This document shows positions 34,740 to 45,935 of a stretch of DNA of 64,000 bases, one piece after another. Origin of the DNA: Hetaerina americana (Eukaryota; Arthropoda; Insecta; Odonata; Calopterygidae). The notes below the pieces were generated by a model. It ran no database searches. It had not been told where the DNA came from and saw only the letters and a program-made list of their open reading frames with translations. Position 1 is the stretch's first letter. Each line of letters begins with the position of its first letter. The translations under genes and the position numbers were made by a program. The stretch is taken from contig JAKTNV010000009.1 of NCBI GenBank assembly GCA_022747635.1, positions 4,281,064 through 4,345,063 of the forward strand, read 5' to 3'.

Positions 34740-35375
34740 TAATTTACCGGACGTTTAAATGTGACGGAGGGACATTTGGAGAGTCTGTTGGTGGATAGGA
34801 TGGCGCATAAAGATCTCTTAGAATACTTTCGAGGGGATGCACGCTAGGGAAGTTGTGCGAATAGATAGTGGGTCATATTTCTTCTTTTGGGATAACTTAG
34901 GGGTGTATTTGTGGAAGAGGGAGCCCGGATAAGAGAGGAAGTCGGATGAGAGAGGCGTGGAGACTTGAGAGGAATTTCTCCAGGGAATCAGGGTTGATGC
35001 AGATACGTACGGTGGCGTCAGATAGAAGGAGAGCACGGCTGTTTAGTGTGGAGAGAATGACAGCTATCGAAATGAAGATATAATCCTTGTTCGTGGGTTT
35101 GATATGGACTGAGGTGTGGAGTTTGTCATTGAAGAGGGATATCTGTGCATCTAAAAATGTCACTTGAGTGGAGGAAATGGTGAAAGTGAAGGAAAGAAAG
35201 GAGGTTGTTGCAATGAGGGAGCAGATAAAATCTTTAAGTGAGTCCATGCCATATTGCCAAATGAGAAAAATGCCGTCAAAATATCTGAGCTAAAGTAACG
35301 GTTTCAGGGTGTAGAGGGAGAGAAATGTTTTCCTTCAAGGAGGCCATAAAGGTAGACATTGGCACATGAAAGACT
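34740..35375 (-). pseudogene. Penelope-like element reverse transcriptase remnant
   Basis: On the minus strand, across two frame changes: ANVYLYGLLEG, then STLKPLL, then LRYFDGIFLIWQYG, then VTFLDAQISLFNDKLHTS and VHIKPTN. This order (LRYIDDIFLIW, then NFLDVxIxLxxGxLxTxxYxKPTD) is characteristic of Penelope-like RTs. The catalytic pair YxDD reads YFDG, losing one active-site aspartate. Downstream sequence keeps a weak similarity to the RT thumb. No GIY-YIG endonuclease is visible. Confidence 0.75.
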
Positions 35376-35579
35376 GAACTTACTTCCTTTCTTACTTACT
35401 TACTTACCTTTAATTTGGATGCAGTGGCTATTGTTGAAAGTGAAAGAGCTCCATGTGACAATGAATTTTGTAAATTGTAAAAGGAAATCTGTGCAAGGGA
35501 CTTGTAAAGTGGGGCGTTCAGAAAGCAAATGCTGGAGGGAGGAGAGGCCTTCTCATTATTTGATATTATATTTGATATT
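35376..35579. other. No gene; short TTAC repeat
   Basis: A small run of TTAC units lies at about 35390-35406. Otherwise nothing recognised. Confidence 0.4.
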
Positions 35580-36075
35580 TTCGTACCCTGCAAGCCATGG
35601 TTAGGGTGTGTGGTAGGGGCTGAATGCACACCTCACTAAATTCGACTCGAATATTTTTACGCCTACCGCGGTCGGATAAGGTTATTATGATCCCTTGTCG
35701 TTCGTGAATAAAATGACATCTTAAATCAATCAGCTCTGCACTTAATCTCTCTAATTTCACTAACATGAACTCTCCTACCGCAGTACGATTGGGGTAATAA
35801 TACACTTTCAACATTGTCACTGATAAAGAGACTCCCTTCCAAATCATATGCAATCTGTAATTTAACCTTCGCTCCATCAAATGATTCCCAGCCTGGCTCC
35901 TCTAATACTTTGAATACGCTACTAAGTTTATCATGACAACGTTTTACAAATCTAACTCCTCTAAGCTGCACGTAATCCAATTCGGCAATGAATCCAACTT
36001 CGTGAGGATCCCATAATACACTTGCAGCATATCCTATGAATGAGGCCTAACCAGCAAAAGATAAACATTTCTCTT
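35580..36075 (-). mobile_element. LINE-X 3' end with tail
   Basis: The tail stem-loop is at 35588-35618 (AAGCCATGGTTAGGGTGTGTGG). It is followed by the 3' ORF end. The minus frame at 35980-35726 reads VRFVKRCHDKLSSVFKVLEE then PGWESFDGAK and YCGRRVHVSEIREIKC, the conserved LINE-X C-terminal block also seen at 47275-47568. 5'-truncated. Confidence 0.85.
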
Positions 36076-36124
36076 TGAATTGGCCTTCTTAATTAGGGAT
36101 AGATGTATATATATATATATATAT

Positions 36125-36346
36125 ATACTCATATATACAGAAACATATATAAGGAAAAGGGATAGGAACACGTATAAAGGACGAACACAATAGAGGTGGG
36201 GAAGGCGGAATCGAACGGATCACAAGAGTAAAAATATTTTTACTCTTGTGATCCGTTCGATTCCGCCTTCCCCACCTCTATTGTGTTCGTCCTTTATACG
36301 TGTTCCTATCCCTTTTCCTTATATATGTTTCTGTATATATGAGTAT
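36125..36346. repeat. Perfect 222-bp palindrome without spacer
   Basis: Two 111-bp arms meet at 36235/36236 (GAGTAAAAAT then ATTTTTACTC), and I found no mismatch by eye. The arm sequence (ATAAGGAAAAGGGATAGGAA, GGTGGGGAAGGCGGAATCGA) is homologous to one end of the T4 elements at 45625 and 46525. The right flank (TTATTCGCCGTTTGG, TTTGAATGTG) also resembles the right flank of the 45625 copy. It therefore looks like a T4 copy whose middle was replaced by an inverted copy of one end. Confidence 0.93.
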
Positions 36347-36378
36347 TTATTCGCCGTTTGGCGGGATTTCGTGTTTGA

Positions 36379-36384
<6 letters not shown>

Positions 36385-36434
<50 letters not shown>
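36385..36434. repeat. (TA)n microsatellite
   Basis: A TA run just downstream of the palindrome-bearing element. Confidence 0.95.
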
Positions 36435-37139
36435 AAGTAACATCAATAATGGCCATAATTAAGTCTCTGTTGTGGGGAATTGAGGTAAAATAAAGTTCGT
36501 CTATGAAATGGTGTGCTCGTGTAATGTATGGCGGCGTGGAGTGGGCAAGTGGCTGGAGGTGGTGGTCAGCAAATGCGGACGTGGGTCCTGTTGGAGGAAA
36601 CAATTATTCGGCCGGGAATGTTGGGTCTATGAATTTCGCCCTCCCCCCCCTCCCTACCCGCCTCCGGACCGGGAGGGAAAGGAGCACTTGAGGCGTTTGA
36701 AATAGATTCGCGTGAAAATATTTCGGAGTGTGCTTTGCTTTCAAATATTAGATGAAACATTCATTCCAACCATGGGAACGAATCTTCTGTGGTCGCCATG
36801 GTCAAATTCACATGTCACAATGCATTGCAATACATTAAAATGCATTGCGGTGGTGCATTGAAACCGTGACCACAAGATACGAGATACTCGTACAGAGGAA
36901 GCGTATGCAATATCTTGTCTGATTCGTACTTTTCTTAGTAACGTCGTCGTTTGTCACCGAGTATTCAGAGACTTTGGGTTGTATTTTGATTAATGATATT
37001 CCACAGGCATTACACAAACAATAATAGTTTCGCTAATTTTTTGATATTTTATCGATAATCATAAAAGTGTAAGAAAATAATTTTATTGACCTCCCACATT
37101 AGAGTTGTGACCCTCTCTGTTTTAATGACGCGTTACCCC
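36435..37139. other. No gene seen
   Basis: At 36800-36860 the motif ATGCATTGC recurs a few times. No recognised gene or repeat family. Confidence 0.4.
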
Positions 37140-37270
37140 AGGTTGAAATAAATGCGCGGAATATGTGGACAAGCTGAAAAACAATTAGGATTTATTAGAA
37201 GAGTACTGTGAGGTAAATGTGATGAAAAGGTTTAAAGAGAAATGCTATTTTTCGCTATTGTTTGCATGGG
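37140..37270 (+). mobile_element. LINE-X RT C-terminal sliver
   Basis: Across frame shifts the plus strand reads KKQLGFIRRVL-like sequence (AAAAACAATTAGGATTTATT), then KEKCYFSLL, matching the KLGFIxRxLGKC...KEKCY...LVRPHLEYA blocks of LINE-X. About 130 bp. Confidence 0.55.
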
Positions 37271-37329
37271 ATGGAGAAATCTTCACGTATAGTTTACATC
37301 ACCTATTCGTATTGTAAACTGCTTAAAAA

Positions 37330-37608
37330 TTATTTCAATTTAATCCGAGGTTGTGGTTGATTGAATTTTGTCCCCCTGGGGACTTTTGCCCCCCCCCCCC
37401 CGTTCCTCCCCTCCCCCCACAGGATGACGGAACAGAGCGTAATGCGTAGTCCGCCGTCCGCGTGCTCGTCTCGCACGGGAGCATTGATAATTCCCGAGGG
37501 GTTTTGGTGGCGAATCCCCGCCCCCGCAAGTGGGCCAAGGCCACGGAAGGCCTCGATGACATCCCGGGGAAAGGAGGGAGGGCGGGTGGGGGGTTGAGGT
37601 AACGCCAC
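37330..37608 (-). other. GC-rich segment, possible exon, unproven
   Basis: The minus frame contains a 50-residue run with natural composition (FPRDVIEAFRGLGPLAGAG, IRHQNPSGIINAPVRDEH, LRITLCSVIL). The plus strand instead offers a C-rich tract and CCCCACAG at about 37415-37422, followed by an open frame. The two strands give conflicting exon readings, neither with a family I recognise, so coding status is undecided. Confidence 0.2.
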
Positions 37609-38362
37609 GACGTGTGGGAGGGAGGTGAAATGGCGATGCGGGGCATTTTGGCGGGGGAGGGAAAGGTGTTGGGAACAGTCGAATTCAAGAGAGGAGATGA
37701 ACGAAAAAGAAGATGTTCGGTCTCTCCCTTGGGTTGAATGGAAGGAGGAATATGGATTAAATCGAAGAAGGGACCATTAGGTTTCAGTTTCACCCAAACA
37801 AAGACCTCTATCTATCTATCCCTTCTCGTGAGCTTAGCTGGTCGTTTTGTTGCGAGAAAAACTTGGAGGGGCGGCCAGCGATCACAAGAAATGGGATCCC
37901 TTTCGGGAAGTTCGGGGGTATGTATATGATTCCTCCGTTCGCCTTGCCACGGATTTTCGACTCCGAAAGCGAACGAAATCAAAGTCGGCGGCGGTGATTT
38001 TTGAGTCCACGGAAAACGTTTTATCCGTTCCCTATTCACTCGCCAACGTCCTCCGCCGATCGTTAAATCAGATTAAACGATTCCAGAAAGTGGTGTCCTT
38101 AGTCAAGAAATATAAACTACTGCCGACGCTCTATATCGTGTCGGGCGCATTCTGAAAGCAACGGTTGTTTCGCTAATATCATTGGACTAGTCGCAATAGT
38201 ATTCTAGGATGAAAATATTGCTCATCTTGTGAGAGCGTTGAATCAAAAATTTTATTTTTAAGATGAATTTGTGAGTGAGAGATATCCTTTTATGGTGGCG
38301 ATAGAATTCATCGAGAGTAAAACCCTATTGCAATGGTTTACGTGACTAGTTTTTTATGAACA
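37609..38362. other. No recognised gene
   Basis: A 102-codon plus frame at 37847-38155 lacks a domain, promoter or splice support. Nothing else seen. Confidence 0.4.
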
Positions 38363-38800
38363 CTGGAGCAAGGTATGTCCCAAAAATAAGTAGAATAAAC
38401 CTGGGGGAAATTTAATTACAGATCAAAGTAAAAACTGCTTAAATTCTTCATAAGAGCACCCTAATGTATCGACACACCAATGCCAGTGCCTCCGTTGTGT
38501 CAGTTGTGGCACGCTTCCTGTCAGGCATCAACAGGGCCCTCGTTCATGCACCTCCTCAAGGCCTCTTTGACATAATCCAGTGGTCCAAAATGGTACTCAA
38601 ATGGGGTTGTACTTGGGTCGTACTGTAACACCCATGGCTGGTCATCAGTGACCACCTAATCTAAAATATTCAGATCACTTCATAGTGATCCAAGAGGTCC
38701 AAGGCAAGGTTGTCGCACAAGCAGTCTTCCGACAGCACCTTGGGGACCATCTCGGCACACCTTCCTCACGGCTAAATCTTCTGTATGAATAGAATGCAAT
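38363..38800 (-). pseudogene. Mariner element fragment with one TIR
   Basis: The low end carries a mariner-like TIR (AAGGTATGTCCCAAAAATAA). On the minus strand the C-terminus reads DDQPWVLQYDPSTTPFEYHF then GPLDYVKEALRRCMNEG. Farther upstream a degenerate EDLAVRKVCRDGPQGAVG resembles the second HTH end (MRKVCARMVPRVLS). The central catalytic part has been lost or rearranged. Sister to 33850-34115. Confidence 0.7.
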
Positions 38801-39190
38801 GTGATTTTCTGAATATTGCACTATTCTGCTATCACATCCTGACCCTTAGGGGTCAATCAGAATTGAGAATTTGTCTCACTTTTTACCATTTTCATCACAC
38901 TGTGTTGTTGATGGATGCCCAGGGAATTCCTCCTCTCTACCCCCCCAGAACATCCTGTGCGGAAGCAGAAAACCATCACTTGGGACATTTCTCCATCTCC
39001 ACAAGTGTCCTTAACCATGGTCAATATATTCGAACCCAATTTTCCGAGTTTACTCGAACGTATATCGAATATCATCGCTCCATGGAAAGTCGCATCGTGG
39101 ATTCGCGACGTGACAGGCGTCCGGTCTAGCAGCGAGCCGCCCACAGTCAACTGACGTGGGTCACGCTGCTTTCCCTAGATGTCCCATTAC
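38801..39190. repeat. Repeat E copy region, unclassified
   Basis: Positions 38990-39180 match 26750-26975 (CATCGCTCCATGGAAAGTCG, GGTCTAGCAGCGAGCCGCC, GGGTCACGCTGCTTTCCC). They adjoin the mariner fragment in the same way, which suggests both are pieces of one larger element. Confidence 0.55.
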
Positions 39191-39697
39191 CTTTCCCACC
39201 GACATGAGTGGCAAAATATCTTTCCAACTTTTTTTGGAAGAGACTGCAGCATTTTAAGAGTTAATATTTTCTTTCCTTAATATTTTCTCTTGAAAGAAAA
39301 GTAAGCGCGTACTTCCAACCGTTTAGGGAATAAAATTATTTCTTTATTCGTCTTTTTGTATATTTTGAGTTGCTCCATTACATTTTCCATCATTGTGTAG
39401 TCAATTAAGTCTTATGTCATTACACTGTTATTGGGAATTTAATTACTCTACATTCACTGCAGATGTTGATTATCATAACTAATCCTAGTTAAGGATCTTG
39501 CTTCTTTTTATGAATTCCGTAGTTTCGATTACTGCCTCTTTTGGCGGCTTCGTACCATCACCTAAACTTCCTAATCACAATTTCTGTGCGTCTCTATTTA
39601 ATCACAGTTGCAAGGGACTCCGAACGTAGAACTCATATTGTAATTTTATATCATTTTTAGAATTTCAATTTGAAACAGTCGATTTCATCGAATCAAT
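39191..39697. other. No gene seen
   Basis: AT-rich, nothing recognised. Confidence 0.4.
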
Positions 39698-40012
39698 GTA
39701 GTAGTATTTAGGGGAGGCGACCGACTGCTGAGGTCATTTGCGCCATAGGGGATGGACAGGAAAGGATGAAGGGTGGAGAGAAACCCGGCGTCGGCATTAG
39801 CCTACTCTTTACGAAAGGCGCCAAGGGGTCCGCAGTTTAACGACTCATCCGACGGACGGCGTACTCACTCAAAGTGCCCTCCACAAAGCACCTCAAGTAG
39901 GGATCGAGATACCTCTGAAAAATATTCAACACCGCCGGGATTTGAACCCGCGCCCTCTGGGTGGGAAGCCAGTACATTAGCCCCCGCACCATCTCGATCC
40001 CCTCGAATCAAT
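39698..40012 (-). mobile_element. SINE2 copy, essentially full length
   Basis: The minus strand starts GAGGGGATCGAGATGGTGCG, with an A-box-like GGTGCGGGGGCTAATG and a B box GGTTCAAATCC. The body contains GGTATCTCGATCCCTACTTG, the linker GGAGGTGCTTTGTGGAGGGC-like sequence and the tail CCTAAATACTACTACA. About 310 bp. It is the reference copy for 30790-31012 and 53642-53805. Confidence 0.88.
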
Positions 40013-40959
40013 TCCCCCTCTTCCTTTATGTAAGCGACCCTTCCCCCGTCTCTTTCCCCCCGCCCCACCCCACCCCCCATGGTTTCCCTTTCTTCTTCCA
40101 CTCCGGCGGAGCTCTCATGATTATTAAATATTTTATTTTCCATTATTTTAGTGCTTAGAAATCGCTAATTACGTTTTCTCCCGAGATCATCGAATATAAA
40201 TGCTATCAATAATTATATGTATGTGTTCCCCTCCATCAACCTTCGAGTTAACGGTTGACAAGATATTGTTTTTGTTGTTACCTGTATTCCATCGGCTCAG
40301 CGTAGCCTTTAGTTTGCCCCTGGTGGTACACATTGCTGATCTCTGATAGCCACACTGCTGCTCTTATGCTAATTCACCCCAGGTCCATCATTCATCGCGT
40401 ACGCCTACGTACGAGCCGATTTCATTGGAAGAACGCTCTTCATTTTCTCAATTGAAAATTAAGTCTAAGCCATTTTTAAATTTTTCGAGTATCTCCATCG
40501 TAATTAGTGAAATATCTACTTAGCAGCCTCATTTGTCTTCTTGCCGCTAAGCCCTTTTCATCGCGAATTCTTGGTGGCATTCACACATAAAGTCACACTT
40601 AACGGTGTCCCGGTAAGCTTTTAAATGATAAAAAAGTTTCGATCCGAACTTAAGAGCCTCCTTCCGCCCTCCATGTCAACGTTTCCGTGACCGGTCGCCC
40701 ATCCCCCCCTGGCTTTCCCGACCATCTGATGACCACCACACGCGGCCCTGGCACGTTTCTCTCGCCACTCGGTCGGTCGCGAAGAGTGCGTCGGCGACAA
40801 AAGCCCCTTGGAGCGAGGAAGGCACCGCGCCCTTCCTCGCTCCACACCTGCTCGCGAGAATGAACGTTAACGGCCCTCCTCCTCCGATCTATCTAGCTTT
40901 AGAAAATGCGAGGGTGATTTGGAAAGGAATGGAATAGAAATAAACAAATTGCCTCAGTG
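40013..40959. other. No gene; one perfect small hairpin
   Basis: A GC-rich patch at 40640-40870 contains a perfect 13-bp inverted repeat, GGAGCGAGGAAGG at 40810-40822 and its complement at 40831-40843. The rest is unremarkable. Confidence 0.45.
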
Positions 40960-41570
40960 AAACATTTTTATTTTCAAATGCAATCTCCCTGTACGCTAAT
41001 GCACTTGGCCCAGCGATGTTCCAATGTCGTGATCCCATCTCGAAATTTAGATTCCTTTAGGCCTGTGCAAACCCGTCGACTTCGACGGTTAGAACTTTGT
41101 TCAAAGAGAATCTCCGTCCACCGAGGACAGGTTTGAGTTTGGGGAAGAGATGGAAATCTAAATGGAGCCAATGCAGGCGAATAAGGCGGATGCGGCAACA
41201 ATTCGCATCTTAGTTCACGTATTTTTGCCATGGCAACGACACTTGCTTGTGGGCGTGCATTGTCTTGATGAAAGATGACTTTCTTCCTTGCCAAATCTGG
41301 CCTTTTTTCGTGGTTCTTTTGCTGTATCTAGTTGGTCCAGGAGATTAGCGTAGTATTGTCCAGTAATTACTTGAACAATGGGAAGATAATCTATCACTAG
41401 AATCCCTTTCGCATCTCAGAAAACTGAAGCCATCACCTTTCCGGCCGACCGTATAGCCTTTGCTTTCTTTTGTGGCGCTGAAAGAGCACGTTTCCTTTCC
41501 GTCTTTGACGGCTGCTTTGTCTCTGGGGTATAGCACTGGGTCAAGTTTCATCCGTGGCTAAAAAGTGGTG
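40960..41570 (-). pseudogene. Mariner transposase, catalytic half, broken
   Basis: The minus strand covers the catalytic domain across two or three frame breaks: TPETKQPSKTERKRALS, then KVMASVF followed by a TGA where Trp is expected and DAKGILVIDYLP (first Asp present), then YYANLLDQL, then KKVIFHQDNARPQAS (second Asp present), then LLPHPPYSPALAPFRF. The usual SPDLAPSDF has lost both aspartates, so the third DD34D residue is gone. The end is HRWAKCISVQGDCI. No N-terminal domain and no TIRs are seen. Confidence 0.85.
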
Positions 41571-44425
41571 CAGACTCGCTCATCGACTTTACGTAAATTC
41601 CAAAGTTTGTAGGTTCCATTTAAATAAAAAAGTTATTAACTTTTTAATTAAAATAGTCTAAGCCATCAATATGATTTATCCGACTTTTTAGCCAACCTTG
41701 CTTTAGCTATACAACGAGCGTTTCCTCTTTTTCTCTGTAGAAGACTGAATTTAATTCACTGTTCGCACGTTTTCGCTTTCAAAGTCGTTGCAAGCAATGA
41801 AAAGAATTCACGGAGCCTAGTAAGTTTCGGTGATATTACATTTTGGTCCATATAATTCCGTAATTTTTATCTTGTATATGTTTCATCGCTACCTCCTCAT
41901 TTGGTGTAATTTTATCCTTCAATCCTGTTTTCTCGAGTCGGTTGTCCATGTGTGGTGGACCTCTTCCCCACGGCCACAGCAGCCACTGTTTCATCCCATT
42001 CATTTGTTACATGCCCGTCAAGTGAACGGAGAACGAGAGTCCCTTCGCCCGAGCGAAATAATTTCGCCCAACGATCTTCATTTCCAGTGGGAGTGAATGT
42101 GCTCAGAATGTTCCGGAAAGGCCACTCCAAGCGCACATCCAAATTAATTAATGGAGAAACTGTTAAACTCAGCCGAATAGAATGGACAAACAGCTTTGGG
42201 AATAGTGGATGTCCGTCCGTTCTCTAGCCATAGGGAAGCATTTAAGTGGGCTCGGGCTTCCCTGCATGATATGTAATAATAAATAAGGAACTAATGTATT
42301 CATTAATATGCACCCCCGATCGGTACTATTTTTCAGAATATGTATAAATGACATTAAATCACTAAACTTCGAATTGCCTGTTTATTACTTTACGGGATAA
42401 TTATGCTACAGTAAACTCCTGCCTACCCGGACCCGGACAGAGGTCATTTGTGTCAAAGGTGGAGGGTCAAATTACGAGCTAGGGGTTTGTTTTAGGGGGT
42501 AAGTGTGCTATTGAGGTACACGAGGGTCACTGTTATTCCTAGATCACACCTTAGGGATCGAGTGATCGTGAGTCCGTGTTTCCTTTCATTTATCTTTGCA
42601 TTACTTGAGTGTGATTGAAGTTCTCGAGGGTCACTGTTTCTCAAACACACCCCAGTGATCCAGTGTGCGATTTGCAATATTCCTCTAACCGGTCAACATC
42701 TGGTTTTTACCTCCCCCACCCCCTTAAACAATCCCAGTGCCAAACTAGTTTACGACCTTGGCTATTTCGTTTGTCCATTGTTTCACGACCGTTGGTACGT
42801 TCGTATAATGTTTACATGATATGTTAAGTTAACAAGTATGCAACAAATTGCGCAAATATTTTCGTAGTATTACATGCTCCAAGGAACCGGCATCTCCAAC
42901 AGGAACAGAGAAAGTTAAAATATCACGTTGAGAACTGCGGCCGTTATAAGAGATATAGAATAAAACATCAGCAAATTTGCTCATTCATAGTTATACTACA
43001 TATTTATATATCAATATAAAATAGGACACAAAGTACTTATTTGAGCAACACAGCTGTAATAACAGAGAATGATATAGTAATAAATGTGCATCGCCACATG
43101 TAATAAGGAAGGACGTAGTTTAAGACAATTCCACCAATAACTTTTACATTTGCATGAAAATATAAAAAAAGTGAATACCTTTGATGTTTTCTGAGTATAT
43201 CCATGAGAATCCTTACCGCATTGTTTTTTTTAATGAATATGATATGCTTTTTCCTTCATTAGTGTTATTAGGATATGCATATTAGTAATCATTGAAATTA
43301 AATATGGCAGCAGTTTTTCTTTTAGTTTCTGGGAGATAGATGGTTAATTTAGGATCTACATTTACACGTTATTTATTCAACTCATTTCTAAATAATTGTT
43401 TATCATTTTTTCCCAAATTAGCAGCCTTAAGTTTGCTTTTTTTCCTGACCCCTAATGGATTCCTTAGTCATCTGCACAATAGGCATTAAAAAGAACTTTC
43501 TTTTTACGCAAATAACAGCATTTCGACGGCCAACGCAATGCTCTCTTGCTTCGTCATAAGTAATTGATGAATGCTTGCTGAAAACAGGTATAAAAATAGC
43601 GGCATATAAACTTAAATTCCGCGTGATTAAATCCGACAAGTGTACTGCTGGCGTTGGCGCTCGTCTCCCTTGGTCCTTGATATATCCCCTCTGGTGGCGT
43701 ATCCGTGGCAAGATTTGGTGTCTCCTACATGCACAAAATCCTCCTCATTTGATCTATTAGTATTCTCGTGGCTGGCGTTGAATTGATTTCTCAAAAAAAT
43801 AATGTGCCTTAAAATTGTCCAAATCAATGTAATTAAACAACTGCACTGCCCACTGAGCCCGGCAAACAATCTGAGCACACTACGTCTAAAACTAACAAAT
43901 TAGGATCACTTAACTCACCCTCACACTTAATGCTGAAAATTGTATAATTATCGTCCACTAGTACGTTAGTACAAATATTAACAATTGAAGTTCCACAGCC
44001 ATTCGATGACCTGCTATTTTATGGAAAGCGTTCGTGAGAAGCAGGAATACTTTCGAAAGATAAAAGATTTTCTAGAAATGCTTTTGTGAAATTTATGAAA
44101 TATCTTGTGTGTTTGATATGGCCGCATGGCCACGAAAGGTGCCTTACTAAACGAGGAATGGTATTTTACCTCTTCGTCTTCACCAACACATGCAGTTGTC
44201 CACGAAAATTAAACAGCCAGCTTCAATATTTTTCTTTGTGAGAGCGTCATGTGATTTGCTATTTCAATGTTTAATCATTGTCATCGTCTAAAGGTGAGAG
44301 CCTTGCGAGTTCAGCCATTGTCTCTCTCCATTGCCACCCTATTCAGTTCATTCTACTTGTTGCCACTCCCATAGTACTATCTATTTCATCCATATATTAT
44401 CCATACATCGTATTATTCGTATTAT

Positions 44426-44429
<4 letters not shown>
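41571..44429. other. 2.8 kb without recognised genes
   Basis: Mostly AT-rich. CAGTAAACTCCTGCCTACCC at about 42411 recalls the start of some pogo/Tc1-type inverted repeats, but no mate was found. A block of about 52 bp is repeated at 42513-42565 and 42616-42668 (both containing CGAGGGTCACTGTT). No supported coding sequence. Confidence 0.45.

Positions 44430-44492
<63 letters not shown>
44430..44492. repeat. (TA)n microsatellite at LINE-C 3' end
   Basis: A TA run directly adjoining the end of the LINE-C ORF on the minus strand. Confidence 0.95.
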
Positions 44493-44495
<3 letters not shown>

Positions 44496-45265
44496 TCCAT
44501 AAATTTCTTTATTGGCCTTCCTCTTCCTTTCCTGCCTATTACTTTCCTCTCCATTATATTCTCCGGGAAGTTGTTATACCTCAGAACATGTCCAACAAGT
44601 TTAAGTTTCCTTTTCTCCATTTCTTTTATTAAATTCTTTTCCTCTTTACTTTCTCTCAATACTTCTACGTTGCTCTTCTTGTCCGTCCATCTTGTTCTTG
44701 TCCTGTCCTTCTCCAAATCCACATTTCCATTGCTGCCAACCGAGCCTTTCCCCTCTTTCCCAATGTCCAATATATAATAATATTATCAATATATTAATGC
44801 ACTCCATATAAACGTTTTTGCAAAGGATTTTCTAATTTCCAATTTATAGTGTTTGCTTCCTCAAAATATTCTTTTTATTTCCATATGCCTCCTTTGCCAA
44901 AGGATATCCTTCTTTCCACCGCAGAGGTGCTCATGCTGTTGTCTCTTGTAATTATTACACCCCCAAGGTAGCAGACCTCTTCTCATTGGCTTAACCTTGA
45001 TTCCCCTAGCATTAAATTCACAGGGGGGTTCTACCCTGCTCCTAGAAACTGTCATATCCTTGGTTTTCTTCATATGTATTTCCAGTTTCCTTTTGCCAAA
45101 GCTATGGACAGGGTTTTGAGCAATCTCTTCATATCTTTGGCTGATTCTACCAGGGTCACAATGTCATCTGCAAACCTAATGCTGTGTATATTTCTTCCAA
45201 AATTTAATGGATATATTCAATTGATTTCATTCCATGAATGTAGAATTAATGATTTTCACCAACAC
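44493..45265 (-). pseudogene. LINE-C reverse transcriptase C-terminal half, broken
   Basis: The minus strand begins with a degenerate ADDIVTLVESAKD-like segment near 45160 (the RT active-site loop and after). It continues KLEIHMKKTKDMTVSRS, then an insert of local character, then RTRWTDKKSNVEVL and RKLKLVGHVLRYNNFPENIM then RKGRGRPIKKFMDDI. The LVGHVLRxN...RGRP block is the standard end of RTE/CR1-related LINE ORFs. The sequence is unlike LINE-B and LINE-X in this window, so it is a third family. Several frame breaks. Confidence 0.8.
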
Positions 45266-45519
45266 AGCGGCAACCCTCAAGAGCGGTCCTGGTCAGTTGA
45301 ATGGACTGAATCCGTGATTTTCGATGGAGCGCTCGTTCGCACGACTGCCCTTTTTTGCCTTTGGTAATTGTCTTCACTGGATGATAGATTCCGCTGACGG
45401 ATACTTATTTATTTATGCATAATGACTTCATTGGGGCGTGATTGAGAGTTTATATTCCATTCTTCATGCCTAACCACTATATATTACAATAGAGACAATT
45501 ACAAACACCCGAGCCCTAA
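45266..45519. other. No gene seen
   Basis: Short AT-rich interval. Confidence 0.35.
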
Positions 45520-45605
45520 GTAGAGGAAAACCCATCCAGGCGAGGACCGAACCCGCGATCTCTGTGTTGGCAGGAGAGGACGTTAAACCACCTATACTGT
45601 AGTTA
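45520..45605 (-). mobile_element. tRNA-derived SINE head
   Basis: The minus strand reads TATAGGTGGTTTAACGTCCT (A-box-like), then GGGTTCGGTCCTCGCC (B-box-like). It differs from the other heads. The body probably extends toward 45420, but its end is unclear. Confidence 0.5.
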
Positions 45606-45624
45606 CTTGAATTGTAAACACTAG

Positions 45625-45935
45625 AATTAAATAGACATAAGGAAAAGGGTTAGGAACACATATTAAGGACGAACACAGGAGAGATGGGGAAGGCGGAATC
45701 GAGCAGATCACAAGCGCAAAAATACTATATGTCCTTGACCAGGACTTGAACACCGGATCTTTCGACTTGCCATTAGGCCGATGCTCTGTTGGTCCTTTAT
45801 GTGTGTTCCTATCACTTTTCCTAATATCTATTTCCATGTAAATGAATATTTTTTCGCCATATGGATGGATTTGGTTTTTGAATGTATCTATGTATATACG
45901 TATACAAATACACGCATGCATGGAGGCAAGCGAGA
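45625..45935 (-). mobile_element. T4 element: tRNA-like core between inverted arms
   Basis: The left arm ATAAGGAAAAGGGTTAGGAA...AAGGAC (about 45638-45675) and the right arm GTCCTTTATGTGTGTTCC...TTTTCCTAAT (about 45793-45828) are inverted repeats. Between them the minus strand carries a tRNA-like segment with the B-box-like GTGTTCAAGTCC. The structure suggests a SINE-like foldback element. Related copies are at 36125 (palindromic) and 46525. Confidence 0.65.
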
